Source of the DNA: Orbilia blumenaviensis
Taxonomy: Eukaryota; Ascomycota; Orbiliomycetes; Orbiliales; Orbiliaceae
DNA: 64,000 bases
Direction: 5' to 3'
Assembly (NCBI GenBank): GCA_036872755.1
Contig: JAVHNS010000001.1
Coordinates: 1,860,001-1,924,000 of the forward strand
This document shows positions 36,814 through 48,397 of this stretch, piece after piece (positions within the stretch are counted from its first letter, which is position 1; each line of letters begins with the position of its first letter). Below the pieces are notes generated by a model. That model worked only from the letters and a program-made list of their open reading frames with translations, ran no database searches and was not told where the DNA came from. The position numbers and the translations under genes were made by a program.

Positions 36814-39472
36814 CTTTATAATATAAATCCACGAACAGAGCTCCAGGGCTGCAACTAATTGGTCTTAGGATCGATCTGAAGACTCCGAAAGATAAGTGGT
36901 TTGCGGTTTTATGGTCGATAGTTAGCTACGTTAGCCTGGTATAAATCTGGAGGTTGCTGTTGTAGGCGATGCATAAGACGGCGAATACCGGCACTTCGTG
37001 TAACATGACGAAATTCCGGGGTAATTCCTGAATCACCCAATCGTAACGGACGACAATATTTACTGCATTTGTAGTAGTAGTTACAGGCACATGCCATGAC
37101 CGCGTTGCAGCGCAGTGCATGCAGTTGGATTACCACATTTAATCTGCTTACTAGTGAAACAACTTTACCTACTTAGGCCCTTCGTCCTTTACCAGGCAGC
37201 TACTTAGCGCTTACTTAAGTATCTCTGTAAGGTAGGTAAGTGCACTTCACTATTGAAAATTTGCAGGCCTGGAGTACTGCATAGTAAAATGTACCCCGCC
37301 ACGAGGCTTAAGTTGAAGCAGTGACCCATCTATAATATACTGACGAGTCTCAGTATCCGACCGACTGGTTCGAGAGCAGTATTCCAAAATCCTATCAGGA
37401 ACACTGTATCGCATGTGATATCGTTGAGTGCAAATTGTCTTCCAATAAGTCATTGATATCCCAGTCACTGACTGCTGCCTAATGCTTTCATAGCGATCTT
37501 ATACGTATATACTATCACAAACTTTGACATTCGCCGAGCAACCATATGTATGAGTGCTCCAATTCTTAGAAAGGATTAGTCTCGGTCCCAGACGCTGTTG
37601 ACCACTCTACGAAATCAATACAATATAATTCCTTTAATTACATTGCAATTGACACCTAAAGATCTAGCGATCTTTCCTAATCGTAAAATCTAAATTAAAA
37701 CCTTATAGAATGCTTAGCGCGGCAACCTGACGATCAGCCGAATGGAGCTGTCCCTAAATTATTCCCGAGGTTAGCCGGACAGTTAGTATAGGGCTTTAAC
37801 GCTTTATAGTACCGTTATTATTATTAGTGCTAGGGTAGTTCTGGTAACTAATCTTATGATCTGCCATGTTATATAACCTTTGAGTGTTAGACGATTTTCA
37901 GGCATCATAGGCAACGATACCAGATTAAACCCATATGAGGTTTACACAAACCTGGTTAGGATAAAACCATCATCTCCATGATCCTAAAAGGCCTTTATTT
38001 ACGAATTCTACGAGTCCTTATATCTAGGTCCACTTATATAACATTCCTACCGTCTACTCACCCAAAATACAAACGGCGATTCTCGTGTATGCGCACTATT
38101 AAGACCCAATATCCAAATTTTAAATGTCGGTAGATCTGAAAACCCTGTATTTAGCGTATATCTTATTGCTGTACATTCTGATAGCTTTGGAGTTCCATCT
38201 AGTTTAGGTTAATTTACCTCGGTTTTAGATGTCTCAGAAAATAAGAACACATAGTTTCTGAAGCTGACAACCTGAATAGTAAGTTTTCCAAACCATATGT
38301 TATTTGATGAGCGGGAGACTCAAATACCTGGAAGATATATGTCAAGTAATGAACCAAATCAGATATATTAGTCTAATATATCTATCATTATCTTGACTTC
38401 GTAGTTATATTAGAGTTGAGTCGTATTTGAGTATTTTTAGAATACTACGTGCCGGTCATCGAGTAAAAATATTTCGGGAAATATGGTCCCCTAGTATATG
38501 CTGCGCCAAACCTATAGATCCATGGTAGGTCAGCTTTCTAAATATGCGATAAAAGCTTCGCTACAACCGTCCTGTTGTCGGACCTAAGGGCTCAGAAGGT
38601 TGGACATTTGCGTTGAATATGTTGTATTTTGTCCACCATAATATGATAAAGGGTTTGGACCAGAAGCCGACAGCTGGAATAATAGATTAAAGTAGAATAC
38701 ATACTCGGAATCCTTCTCGGGGTGGTGGTGGTGGAGTAAGGTATAATACCTATGCGCTTCCTACTACCTACCTACGTAAGCGTGGTTAAGGATTGTAGCG
38801 CGAGTTATATATACGCATTTTCAATAAGGTATATAGGTATGCATAGAGCCACTAAGAAGGTGAAGTAATGAAAAGGCATAAACTCTCTATTACTCATGTT
38901 GAGGCCATCTTTAGTGTTGATATTGAGGCTTCTACAAATTTGAATTGTACTCGTATTAGAATCCCGCTTGAAGAGGTGTTAATATGGTAGCCACCACGTT
39001 CGAAGCTTCTCTAGTATGTTCCATCTGTCGTTCTGCGTTGTTCACCGTTGTGTTTTTTGGCTGCCGCATTGCCGGAGCTCGCACTCGATGATGAAATCAA
39101 AACTACGGCACGGTCCCGCATCCCAAACAGTCGGGTATCGATTCGATTCAAGCTAAAGCACTATTCGCGCAATCGGGCAGCATTAAGGCACTATCCCCCC
39201 CAAAAGCTGGAAATCGGCTGTCACCGGGTCCAAGAATCCATTCAAAACGTAAGTTTTACCAAAAAAGTATCAAATTAAAACCTCAAGGCCAGAAACTCTG
39301 GATATTGATGCAACTCGTTTGCTGACTAAACAACACCGACCTCGCTCGACAAGTATATACAGGACACCGTGAAGACCCGCCTGCTACCGCACTGAAAGAT
39401 GTGGTGATTGGTCACGCACTCTACTGATTCCCATATTACCTGCAGAACCTAGAAGCCCGCTGGTTCTTCAAA
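36814..39472. other. AT-rich, ORF-poor region between oxygenase and ATM1
   Basis: About 2.7 kb with no coding exon seen. From about 37470 to 39048 there is not even a chance ORF of 60 codons, and stops are dense in all frames. The text is rich in TATA, TTATTA and TAGGT words. This looks like a decayed, possibly RIP-mutated repeat; no terminal repeats or transposase fragment could be recognised. Both flanks must carry promoters of the divergent oxygenase and ATM1 genes. Confidence 0.5.
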
Positions 39473-42400
39473 ATGAAGTCCCTCGCGCGACTAGGACAGG
39501 TCTGCGCGCGGCACCACCAGCGTGTACCCGTGTTCATGCCGAAGGCCGTTGCGCGGCCATTATTGAAATTCGAAGCCGACAGAGGAGTATATCGGTCTCA
39601 GCAACATATAACAACGGTGTTCCGTCGTTATACTAACACAAACTCTACCAATAATCCCACGAAACCGACGCAGGATGTCAAAAGTGCCACTAAAACGCCT
39701 CAGGTTCTGCAGGCCGAGGTTGAGCAGAAGACAGAGACGAAGAAGCAGAAAACGACTGTAGCCGACCCTCTGTTGGGGTCGATGGATGCATCGAAATCTG
39801 CACAAAGGAAGGCCGATTGGGCAATTTTAAAAGATATGGTCCATTATATCTGGCCAAAGGTATCCTTAATCCGTCGATTTATGCATAAAATATGACCATA
39901 TGCTGAATTTTGGGTCTGAAGGATAACCTCGGAACCCGAGTTAGGGTTGGCCTTGCGTTAAGTTTGCTCATAGGGGCGAAGGTATTTCATATACTTCCTA
40001 GAGATTTCCGCGCGAATTAGACTAATAGTAAACCAGCTTCTCAATGTCCAAGTTCCATTTTACTTCAAATCAATTGTCGACTCACTTAACATCGATTTTA
40101 CTCATGCTGGAGGAACCGCTGCTGCAGTAGCAGGGTCCTTGATTTTGGCGTGTTCGTACATCCTATTCCAGGGCAGATCCAGCTGCAAGGGAAGATTATG
40201 CTAATAACCTGGTAGATGGTTTGGCCAGGATTGGTGCGACGGTTTTCCAGGAAGTCCGAAATGCCGTTTTTGCAACAGTTGCACAAACAGCTATTCGTCG
40301 GGTCGCCCGTGACGTCTTCAATCATTTGTTACGGTTGGATCTTAGCTTTCATCTCACTCGGCAAACAGGTGGGCTTACGAGGGCTATTGATCGTGGAACG
40401 AAGGGTATTAGCTTCGTGCTGACAAGCATGGTCTTCCATATCCTCCCCATTTTGCTGGAAATATCTATGGTCTGCGGTATCTTGGTAAGACTATCCAGTG
40501 TTTTATGGTTTTCAGATACCCCGGTTGATCGTGAAATAGACATACAATTATGGCGCCCAATTCGCTCTTGTCACCGCCGTCACTATGTCTGCGTATTCTG
40601 CCTTCACGATTGTCACAACTTCCTGGAGAACGAAGTTCCGAAAACAAGCTAACGCTGCTGATAACGCAGCCGCCACTGTTGCCGTCGATTCACTGATCAA
40701 CTTTGAAGCCGTGAAGTACTTTAATAATGAGAACTTCGAAGTGAAAAGATATGACAAAGCTTTACACGGGTACGAGTCCGCATCAATAAAGGTTGCGACA
40801 TCGTTAGCGTTCTTGAACAGCGGTCAAAATATAATTTTCTCGTCTGCGCTCACGGCAGTTATGTATCTTGCTGCACAAGGTGTAGTCGATGGTACTATGA
40901 CTGTTGGTGACCTTGTCATGATCAACCAATTGGTATTTCAGCTTTCAGTTCCCTTGAACTTTTTGGGAAGCGTATACCGAGAGCTGCGGCAGTCTTTGTT
41001 GGATATGGAAACGTTGTTTAATTTGCAGAAAGTCAACGTGACCGTTAGGGTAAGTTATTGAACTCGGGTGTGGTTTACCGGTTCTTAGCCTAATGATTGA
41101 TATAGGACTCGCCGAATGCCAAACCGCTTGTCCTGACCGGCGGTGAAATAAAATTCGAAAACGTTTCGTTTGGATACCACCCTCAGCGACCGATTTTGAA
41201 GAACGTGTCGTTTACGATTCCAGCTGGTCACAAAATCGCATTTGTCGGACCCAGTGGGTGCGGGTAAGTCGCTGATTTGACACCCGGTTCCAACGGTTCA
41301 AACAGAAAAACAAGCTAACAAGCGGTCAGAAAATCCACAATTCTGCGCCTCTTATTCCGGTATTATGATGTGGACTCCGGTCGCATCTTAATCGATGGGC
41401 AAGATATCCGGGACGTGACTGTGGAGTCTCTCCGCAAAGCCATTGGTGTCGTTCCACAGGATACTCCGCTTTTCAATAACACGATCGAACACAACATCAG
41501 GTACGGACGGACGGACGCAACAGATGAAGAGGTCAGAGCGGTAGCCAAGCGCGCAAGAATCGACGAGGCTATCGCGAAGTTTCCCGATGGTTATCAAACG
41601 AAAGTAGGCGAGCGAGGCCTCATGATATCAGGTATGTTTTTGCTGCCAAAACTTTCGCTATGACTTTTCGGCATAAATCTGCCTCCATATTTAGCTATCG
41701 TATCGAACCGAGAATTGGGCTAATCTTAAGCAACGCTTTGGTCGCGTGTTCGAACTATCGATAAATAGGTGGAGAAAAGCAAAGACTGGCAGTTTCGAGA
41801 TTACTCCTCAAGGACCCACCGATGCTATTCTTTGACGAAGCTGTAAGTTTCATCGCGCACGGCATTCCAGGGCAGACATCATCAATGCGTTGCATTAGGA
41901 ATGGCATTCGAATTTTCGGATCACAGTTTGCTAATATGCAGGAAATTAATTATAACCTATAGACCTCAGCCTTGGACACAGAAACCGAAACGTCGTTATT
42001 GCAAAATATAAACAGCATCCTTAAGGAAAAGAAGCGAACGAGCGTATTTGTCGCTCATAGATTGCGCACGATCTTCGATAGTGGTATGTCTTTCCGAGGA
42101 TTTATGCACCTGCCCCTCTTGAACCTGCATGGCTTCATACATCTGTAAAACCCACGTTTTTCCCTTCTGGCCAGGGCCTTCCCTGCTTGCCATGCTTGGG
42201 GGGAAATGCAACCCAGGCAGCTCGTTGGGGGAACTTTGGTCGTCTCTTGCCCCACTTCAGTTGTCTGATGTCTGAGCCCCTGAGGTTATGCCTCTTCGAG
42301 ACTAGACTGGCACAATTGCGAGATTTTGATTTGAATGAAAGTTTCTAATGGCTGCTTCCTTTTGGGTCTCGCTAGATCAAATTATTGTGTTGAAGGACGG

Positions 42401-42639
42401 CATTGTCGCTGAACAGGGAACCCACCAGGAACTTGTCGATGGTGGAACAGTTTACGCCTCTATGTGGGCAGGTAAGTCATCCTTTAAAGTTTTGATTGGC
42501 CCCCCCGATTTCTTCTTCTTCATATCGGCGGAAGTATATCGATAGGCTGACTCCCGCATGAAACGAATGTTTAGCCCAAGAAGTTTTGTCGATAGGAGCG
42601 GATGCGGATAAGACGTCGTCGACGACTTTGATTTTGTGA
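39473..42639 (+). CDS. ATM1: Mitochondrial ABC transporter Atm1
   Basis: Eleven exons (39473-39859, 39922-39981, 40037-40151, 40216-40484, 40540-41049, 41106-41263, 41330-41631, 41769-41842, 41963-42083, 42376-42471, 42575-42639) encode 718 aa. A basic presequence and a Lys/Thr-rich linker precede one transmembrane domain ([59 protein letters not shown]) and one nucleotide-binding domain. The latter has Walker A GPSGCGKST, Q-loop VVPQD, signature ISGGEKQR, Walker B MLFFDEA, D-loop SALD and H-loop VAHRL. Atm1 is a homodimeric half-transporter of the inner membrane that exports a glutathione-linked sulfur species for cytosolic iron-sulfur protein assembly. Intron 9 is 292 nt, far longer than the others. 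The Walker A glycine codon and the signature are both interrupted by introns. Confidence 0.96.
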
Positions 42640-44429
42640 ATATGAATATAATCAATACAACATGTTGTTTAATATGAATCCGGAGTATCTTGGCGGGCCC
42701 GTCTATATACGCCAAGGCATGCATAAGTTTCGAATATTTATGAATACGACAGAGCTATATTACCAACAGTGACCTTGTAGACGTCGACAGGAAGAGTTGC
42801 CTAACATGTACCGATATCATCCCAAACGACGAAACCCACTTTTCTCGCGGGCAAACCATCAAGCTGTTGCATCTCGCATGCATGCAGGAATGATGGAAAG
42901 GTGACAAGGCATCTGCCTTGCTGCATACGACCATCGTGTGGGGTTCTTTTGGGAAAGGGACACACCTGCATATCCGCGGGTACTTTCTAGAAACCGACCC
43001 TTCATTCCGAACAACCGCTTTGCCATCGACGCAAGCCATGGGTTTTTTTCTCCCTCTTCGAACTAAACAAGTTGCAAGCACCTCATCACCAAGACACCAC
43101 TTCTGTGTAACTGTGGAAGAGGAATCGTACGATCCCTATTGTGGTACTCTAATGGGAAAGAAAAACAAAGATAGCGCATAAGTACACATACATGTATGTA
43201 CCTATCCCTCGCCTCCGTCTTGTACTGTAGAGCTATCGTGTGGAATGTCTTCCTTCAGCTGTCAGAATCAGGTATCTTCTCCATGTTCGCCGTCGACTTG
43301 AGGAAATAAGACCGGGGAGGGTCAGCAGTGCTGAAGCTAAACTCCAGGTCGGACATGCCCCACCCACCGCACAAGAAATACTTAACTTCCATATGATATG
43401 CACTGGAGCGGTATCGTTGGCGGGCATGTCTGAAAAGTTAAGGATGGATGCCATGCATCCCTGTCTTGGGGGAGCCCTTGCCGGCCCCTTTCCCAAATGC
43501 GCTGAATCCAAGTCCCCATCACCACGAACGCCTTTTCCAAGAGCCCTGCAGTTGCAGCTGGCCACACTCATCCACCCGCTTGACACTTCCTTTGTTCGTG
43601 GTGGAAAAATAGCGAAATTGCTAGTGTCAATAAGTGAAATAATAGTAACAGTAACAGTAAGAGAGAGAGAGAGGCCCAGGTCCCGCACTTCCAAGTTGGA
43701 CTTACGAGCAAGGCCTGTCAACCATATAACTCCAACCAACCCTTCCCGCCAAACTCTTTTTTATTTCCCTCTCTCTTCTTTTCTCTCTCTTTCCTGTCCC
43801 CTCACCTGGTCTTCTTGTGCATTTTCACATCTTCGTTTGCGAGTTCAGGCTGATTTCCAGGAAACCCGCTTTTTGGTACTCCGCTTCGCCATTCCGGCCC
43901 TTTTTTGTCCCAAGGTTTTTGTGACAGCGGATAATTGCATTTTCCCAGGTGCAAGCGAGAGCGAAAGAAAGGAAAGGCCTCAATTGCAAGGCAGCAGTAC
44001 TCGAACTCCAATTGGGCAACGTTCCTCTCTCTCTCATTAAAGGAAACAACCACGCTCGTTCTGTGATAGAAGAATAATATTTTTTAATTTACGACTGCAC
44101 TCTACTTTATCTTTCTTGCATTAAACAATCACAGTTTTTATTATTTCATTCCCTACAGTTTGGAATATTATTACTTTGTATGTATACCATGCCATCCTCC
44201 CCTGGTTCCGAAGTGCTATCCAACGACGAGATCTTTCCGTTGAGAATGCAATGTGCATGTTCTCGTTCGATAACAATGCACACATGATGAGATCTAGAGA
44301 GACTAATTGGACGGGATATGACCCCATTTAGAACGCACTATCGATATCTATCCCTCCCTTTCGTCACATATTTTTCCAAGTCACCAAAGGGGTGAGATCT
44401 TTATTTGATCCATACTATATATTCTCAAA
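42640..44429. other. ATM1 / small-protein intergenic region
   Basis: About 1.8 kb. The right part is pyrimidine-rich (CTCTCT runs around 43770-43810 and 44025-44037), typical of fungal promoters and leaders. An open frame of 266 codons (43240-44040) covers the middle but starts on GTG, lacks domain resemblance and is low-complexity. It is not called as a gene. Confidence 0.45.
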
Positions 44430-44844
44430 ATGGGTATCTTTGAGAAGCTCTCACAGAGTATGTTAACGATTTGACCCCCAGTCTCCCTTGCCTTTGCCAA
44501 CATTTATAATAATTTATGAACCGTGCCGCTAATATGCATATGACTTCACAGAGATCGAGGTTCGTTTTATCACCAAACAAAAAGTCGACATGTGCCACAG
44601 AATATGTTAAACTAACTGAATTGACAAAATTTTACAGCTCTTCAAGCTCGAACAACGCTATACTAAGCGTTCCCGCCGCACAACTTTCATTTGCGACGCA
44701 TACTACATCGATGGTGAATACATCTACGGCCCATCGATGACTCAAAAGCAGACCTCGAACGTCACTGTGCAGCAGATGCATGGCAGCGTCAGCAGTGCCG
44801 GTTCCAAGAAGGACAGGAGAAAGAGTGTGTTTGGGGCCTATTAG
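44430..44844 (+). CDS. Small conserved-looking protein, 80 aa, unknown function
   Basis: Three exons (44430-44457, 44552-44559, 44638-44844) encode 80 aa. I do not recognise a named family, though the amphipathic start MGIFEKLSQKIELFKLEQRY followed by TFICDAYYIDGEYIYG resembles small hypothetical proteins I believe are common in ascomycetes. It begins with a short helix-forming, Lys/Glu-rich segment. A compact aromatic stretch follows, then a Gln/Ser/Thr-rich tail with basic SKKDRRKS. No signal peptide or membrane segment is seen. The central exon is only 8 nt; it is required because skipping it leaves an early stop. The splice ends GTATGT...CACAG and GTTCGT...TACAG fit. Function cannot be inferred. 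Confidence 0.68.
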
Positions 44845-46123
44845 TTAAATGGGTACCCTTTTGAGCCCCCCCGACGCACGACTGCTTCTATGAATATTTT
44901 TTTTTTTGAAGATATAGAGTAGTGCATTTGGAACAGTTATACTCCATCTATTATTTTTTTTTTTATATATTTTTTATACATTTGAGAAGGAAAGGAAGCA
45001 AAGGAAAGCACGATTTCAACGGACGAGGGCGGCAAAATCTTGCCGCCCAACAGCATTTCAATATCACGCCCTCAAAACATACGTCACGATACACATAGAA
45101 ATACAAGAAGAGCCTACCGAATAATTAACTATTCTAATCCGACACCCCTTCTATCGAAATATCGAATTTCCAATTCTGGTCCAGCTTCGAGAACAATACA
45201 CACGCACGCAATCGACAAGAATACATCAATGTGCTCGAATAAACCCTCGACCCTAAGGGGACCGTTTTTCTGGAATTCGAATTAAAGCTACCCCAAGCTT
45301 TAGCCGATCAGGCTATTTTTTACACTCTTTTGATTTATAAACACGATGCAGCGTGCAACGTTTCCCTTTACTACTATATCATTTCCCCCCCTTCTTTTAC
45401 ACCTATTTCTTTTGTTATTTTTACTCCTCCTCCCTTTATCGGTGTTCCAGAGTCTGAACTTCAATTCCTTTTCAGCGACTTTTGCATTCTCAGATGTACA
45501 TATTCACCCATCTGCGAGTCGTCTTGCTTCGATATACCACTCCAATCCCTTGGTGGATCGGGTCATATCTTGAAGAAGATCGCTCTGCGCTTTCTCTGGT
45601 TTATTCTTTTGCGTGGTCTGGCTATTTTTATTCCTATTATCGCCGAGAGGGAGGAGGGGAAGGGCAAGATTAAGATACCATCTGGGTTTTTCATACTACC
45701 TGTTTTTTTGTTCATCTTTCCAACCATCAGGGAGCGAATATATATAACTGTTTGCTCATTTTCTCAAAGAACAACAGCATTTCAAAGAGCCTGCATGCAT
45801 ATGTACCATGTTCATAGATAGATAGTGGAAAATATCTAAGTAAGCGCGAGTAGTGCTGACTGGTTCTAAAGGAAAGGATACACCTTTTGCTTGCTTTATA
45901 AATTTACGCCGTTCCAACCCTCTGACGTAGAGTCCCTGGGGCCTTTATGCATGCATGCCCAAGCAAAATAAATGAATAAGAAAACGCCGCCCCAATCATG
46001 CAACCTATCATCATACACTCATATATATCTTACAGAATAAAAAGATGAAAAGAAACTGACAGTCGCCAAAAAGCCAAGATTGTAAGGAAAAAAAAGTAAA
46101 GAGTATGTTGATGTCGGGCTTTT
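44845..46123. other. Convergent intergenic region, small gene / DUS2 3' ends
   Basis: About 1.3 kb between converging genes. The left part is T-rich just after the stop. Two overlapping plus-strand ORFs at 45330-45821 and 45346-45573 are T-rich and hydrophobic by composition, and no domain is evident. No gene called. Confidence 0.45.
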
Positions 46124-47699
46124 TTACACCACTGCCCGAACGGCTTCTGCGGGAACCAGAATATCCGTGGCCGCCAATTCCGCCACCGCGGCGCCTACCG
46201 GGTTGTTATTGACATTACTCCTTTCCCCAGAATCCTCATCCATTTTGATTCTTTTATTACTTTCCTCCTTCTCCCCCGCCTTCTTTCTTTTAAACTCTGC
46301 CAGTTTCTTCTGCCTTTCATCCCTCTCTGCCTGCAACACTGCTTCTTTCTCCTCCTGTGCTCGAACCCTCTGCGTCTTCAACGTCCCAAGGTCCAGTTCT
46401 TCGGGAAAAGTGCACTCTATCTCCAACGCCTTGCAAATATCCCGATATGTCTTTGCTCTCGATAAAATCTTATGCATTTCGTTCTTTCCAGGAACCATAT
46501 TCAGCAAGCAAAACTTCGTATTCGATATCGGATTCTCAACACTCATCGCAATGCGAACATATTCCGTCACAACTTCCCGCCAGGGTTTGGGACCTCCTAG
46601 ATGATTTGGGATAAAACAACTCGGGTTCGATTCTGCGGCGATAGCGATCATGGCGCCTCCATCAATGTTGTATTCTTTGATGACTTCCTGAGCGTCGTCC
46701 CAGCCCTTTATGTCGCCATTTACGAAGAATTCGACACCGGCTTCTTTACAGATTGCGGCAGCTCCAGCGAGAGCGTCACGGATAGCACGTTCTCGGGGTC
46801 GCATGGGCGGGGTTCGACAGTGGAGAGTGAGTTTTGAGATACCGGTTTTGCAGAGGGAGGTAACTAGAGCGTGTGTTTCTTCGACTGTAGGGAGAAGACG
46901 GATTTTGACGGAGATAGGGAGGGCGTATGGAGTTGAGAGCCCGACTTCTGCGACAAGGGCATTGAGGATTGAAAGTAGGCGAGGAATGTCCTTCAGTAGG
47001 GCAGCACCCATGCCAGCGTGTGTGGAGAAGGGCTAGAGGCGCACATCTTGATTAGCTTGGGTCACTGGAACGACAATTTGGTATGCTGGAGTATGGTAGC
47101 TTACCTTCGGACAACCTGAGTTTACATCGATACCAGATACATCCTGAGCAACGATTTTCGCAGCAGCGACAGCGGTATCCGGGGCAGCCGTGCCCATCTG
47201 GAATATAAATTTGGATTTCTCACGAGAAGGACAGGCGCGGAAGATAAGGCCTGTTCTCATGTAGTCGACGCATCCAGTGACTGGATTTTCGACCCGTTCG
47301 CAGCCAATGAGGGACTTGTCGATCGTCTCTGGGCCTGTGCATTGTCAGTGGTGTTCTACCAGATGCGGCGGGGCATGGGATGGGAAAATGGAAATAATTA
47401 CCCCAGACGATGTCAGCGCCGTATTTCAGAGAGAGCAGACGGGTGGCCAGCTGGCCCGAGCGAACCATGGGAGCCAGGACGACCTTGCCATACTTTTTGG
47501 CAGGAACAGGAGATGTTGTAGTCGGAGCGACTGCCGAGATTGAGTCTGCCGGGGCAGTGCCGGTACCAGCGTTAATTCCAGTGCCGGGTTCGGGGGGTGG
47601 AACGGGTGGAGCGATGGCGTGGTCGGTCATAGTGGAATATGCATAGCAGTGCAGTCGGAGAGCTTGCCGGACAGAAGGAAGCTTGAGCAACCGGTTCAT
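46124..47699 (-). CDS. DUS2: tRNA-dihydrouridine(20) synthase Dus2/Smm1
   Basis: Three exons on the minus strand (47699-47402, 47334-47105, 47032-46124) encode 478 aa. The FMN-binding TIM barrel starts with KVVLAPMVRSGQLATRLLSLKYGADIVWGPE. Further marks are FQMGTAAPDTAVAAA, DVNSGCPK with catalytic Cys174, FSTHAGMGAALL, SVKIRLL, LTLHCRT and FFVNGDIKGWDDA. Dus2 reduces U20 in the D-loop of many tRNAs using FMN and NAD(P)H. The last ~90 residues are Lys/Glu-rich and probably helical; human-type Dus2 has a double-stranded RNA-binding domain there, which I do not see. Residues 1-23 are basic and free of acidic residues, with a second Met at 24, so two isoforms (mitochondrial and cytosolic) are possible. 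It is divergent from the pyrophosphatase gene. Confidence 0.93.
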
Positions 47700-48397
47700 G
47701 CAACAGTCGGCCGGACGGTCGGTAATTTCAGCAGTACTGCCGTATGAATAGTGAAGGTATTAGTGGTGAGGAGTCGACGTTGGCGAAGCTGAAGTCGTTG
47801 AAGTTGATGATGGCAAATACCTGGTTGGGCTGGAGTGGGATGTTTGAAGTCGAATGGATGAATCAGTCGGAATGACAGCGACCGCAGATTTTTCCGGGGC
47901 AAGCTCAGCTCAGTGCAGAGCTGTGTTGTGTGCGTTGTGAGATTGCCGAGGCCCAACACAGCTGAGCCGGCCCCGCGACAGGCCCCGCCAGCCGCTGCCT
48001 TGGAGGGTCTGTAACATACGGCAGCCGGCCGGTCAAAATTGTCAACCTCATCCATTCGATTCAACTATCACCATCTCTCTTCTTCCATCTTCATTAGCTT
48101 CGAGATAGGATTCTGCCTTCCTATCCTTCCGGTACGTGTTCGCCAGTGGTCCACGCTAACTGCCAATCGACTGTCTCAATTGATTGGCTCAATTGATCGA
48201 AACCATTGATTCAATTGGCTAGTGGTGGTGTGCCCCTCCCTGTCGACCTGTCCCGCATTGGATTCCTGGCCGGGCCTGCAGGAAATCTTTTTTTCCTCCT
48301 CGTCGAGCGATATAATAATAATAACCACCACTAACTAAATTGACTACGTACTTGCTTAGTTAACCCCTCACTCCTCCTGCTGCCCCTCCTCTTATAA
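47700..48397. promoter_or_regulatory. DUS2 / pyrophosphatase divergent promoter
   Basis: 698 bases separate the two starts. The stretch 48161-48220 contains three CCAAT pentamers, one as CCAAT (48163) and two as ATTGG (48183, 48214), within repeated CAATTGATTGG-like words. CCAAT is the recognition core of the Hap2/3/5 complex, which in fungi activates respiratory and other genes. Whether it acts here is inference. Confidence 0.4.

Noticed and set aside
43240..44040. 266-codon open frame upstream of the small-protein gene
   Set aside because: It starts on GTG; the first ATG is about 150 bases in. The translation is low-complexity with no domain, and the DNA looks like a pyrimidine-rich promoter and leader. 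Treated as chance.
45330..45821. 163-codon frame after the small gene
   Set aside because: T-rich, hydrophobic by base composition, with no signal peptide logic or family resemblance; lies in the 3' region of converging genes.
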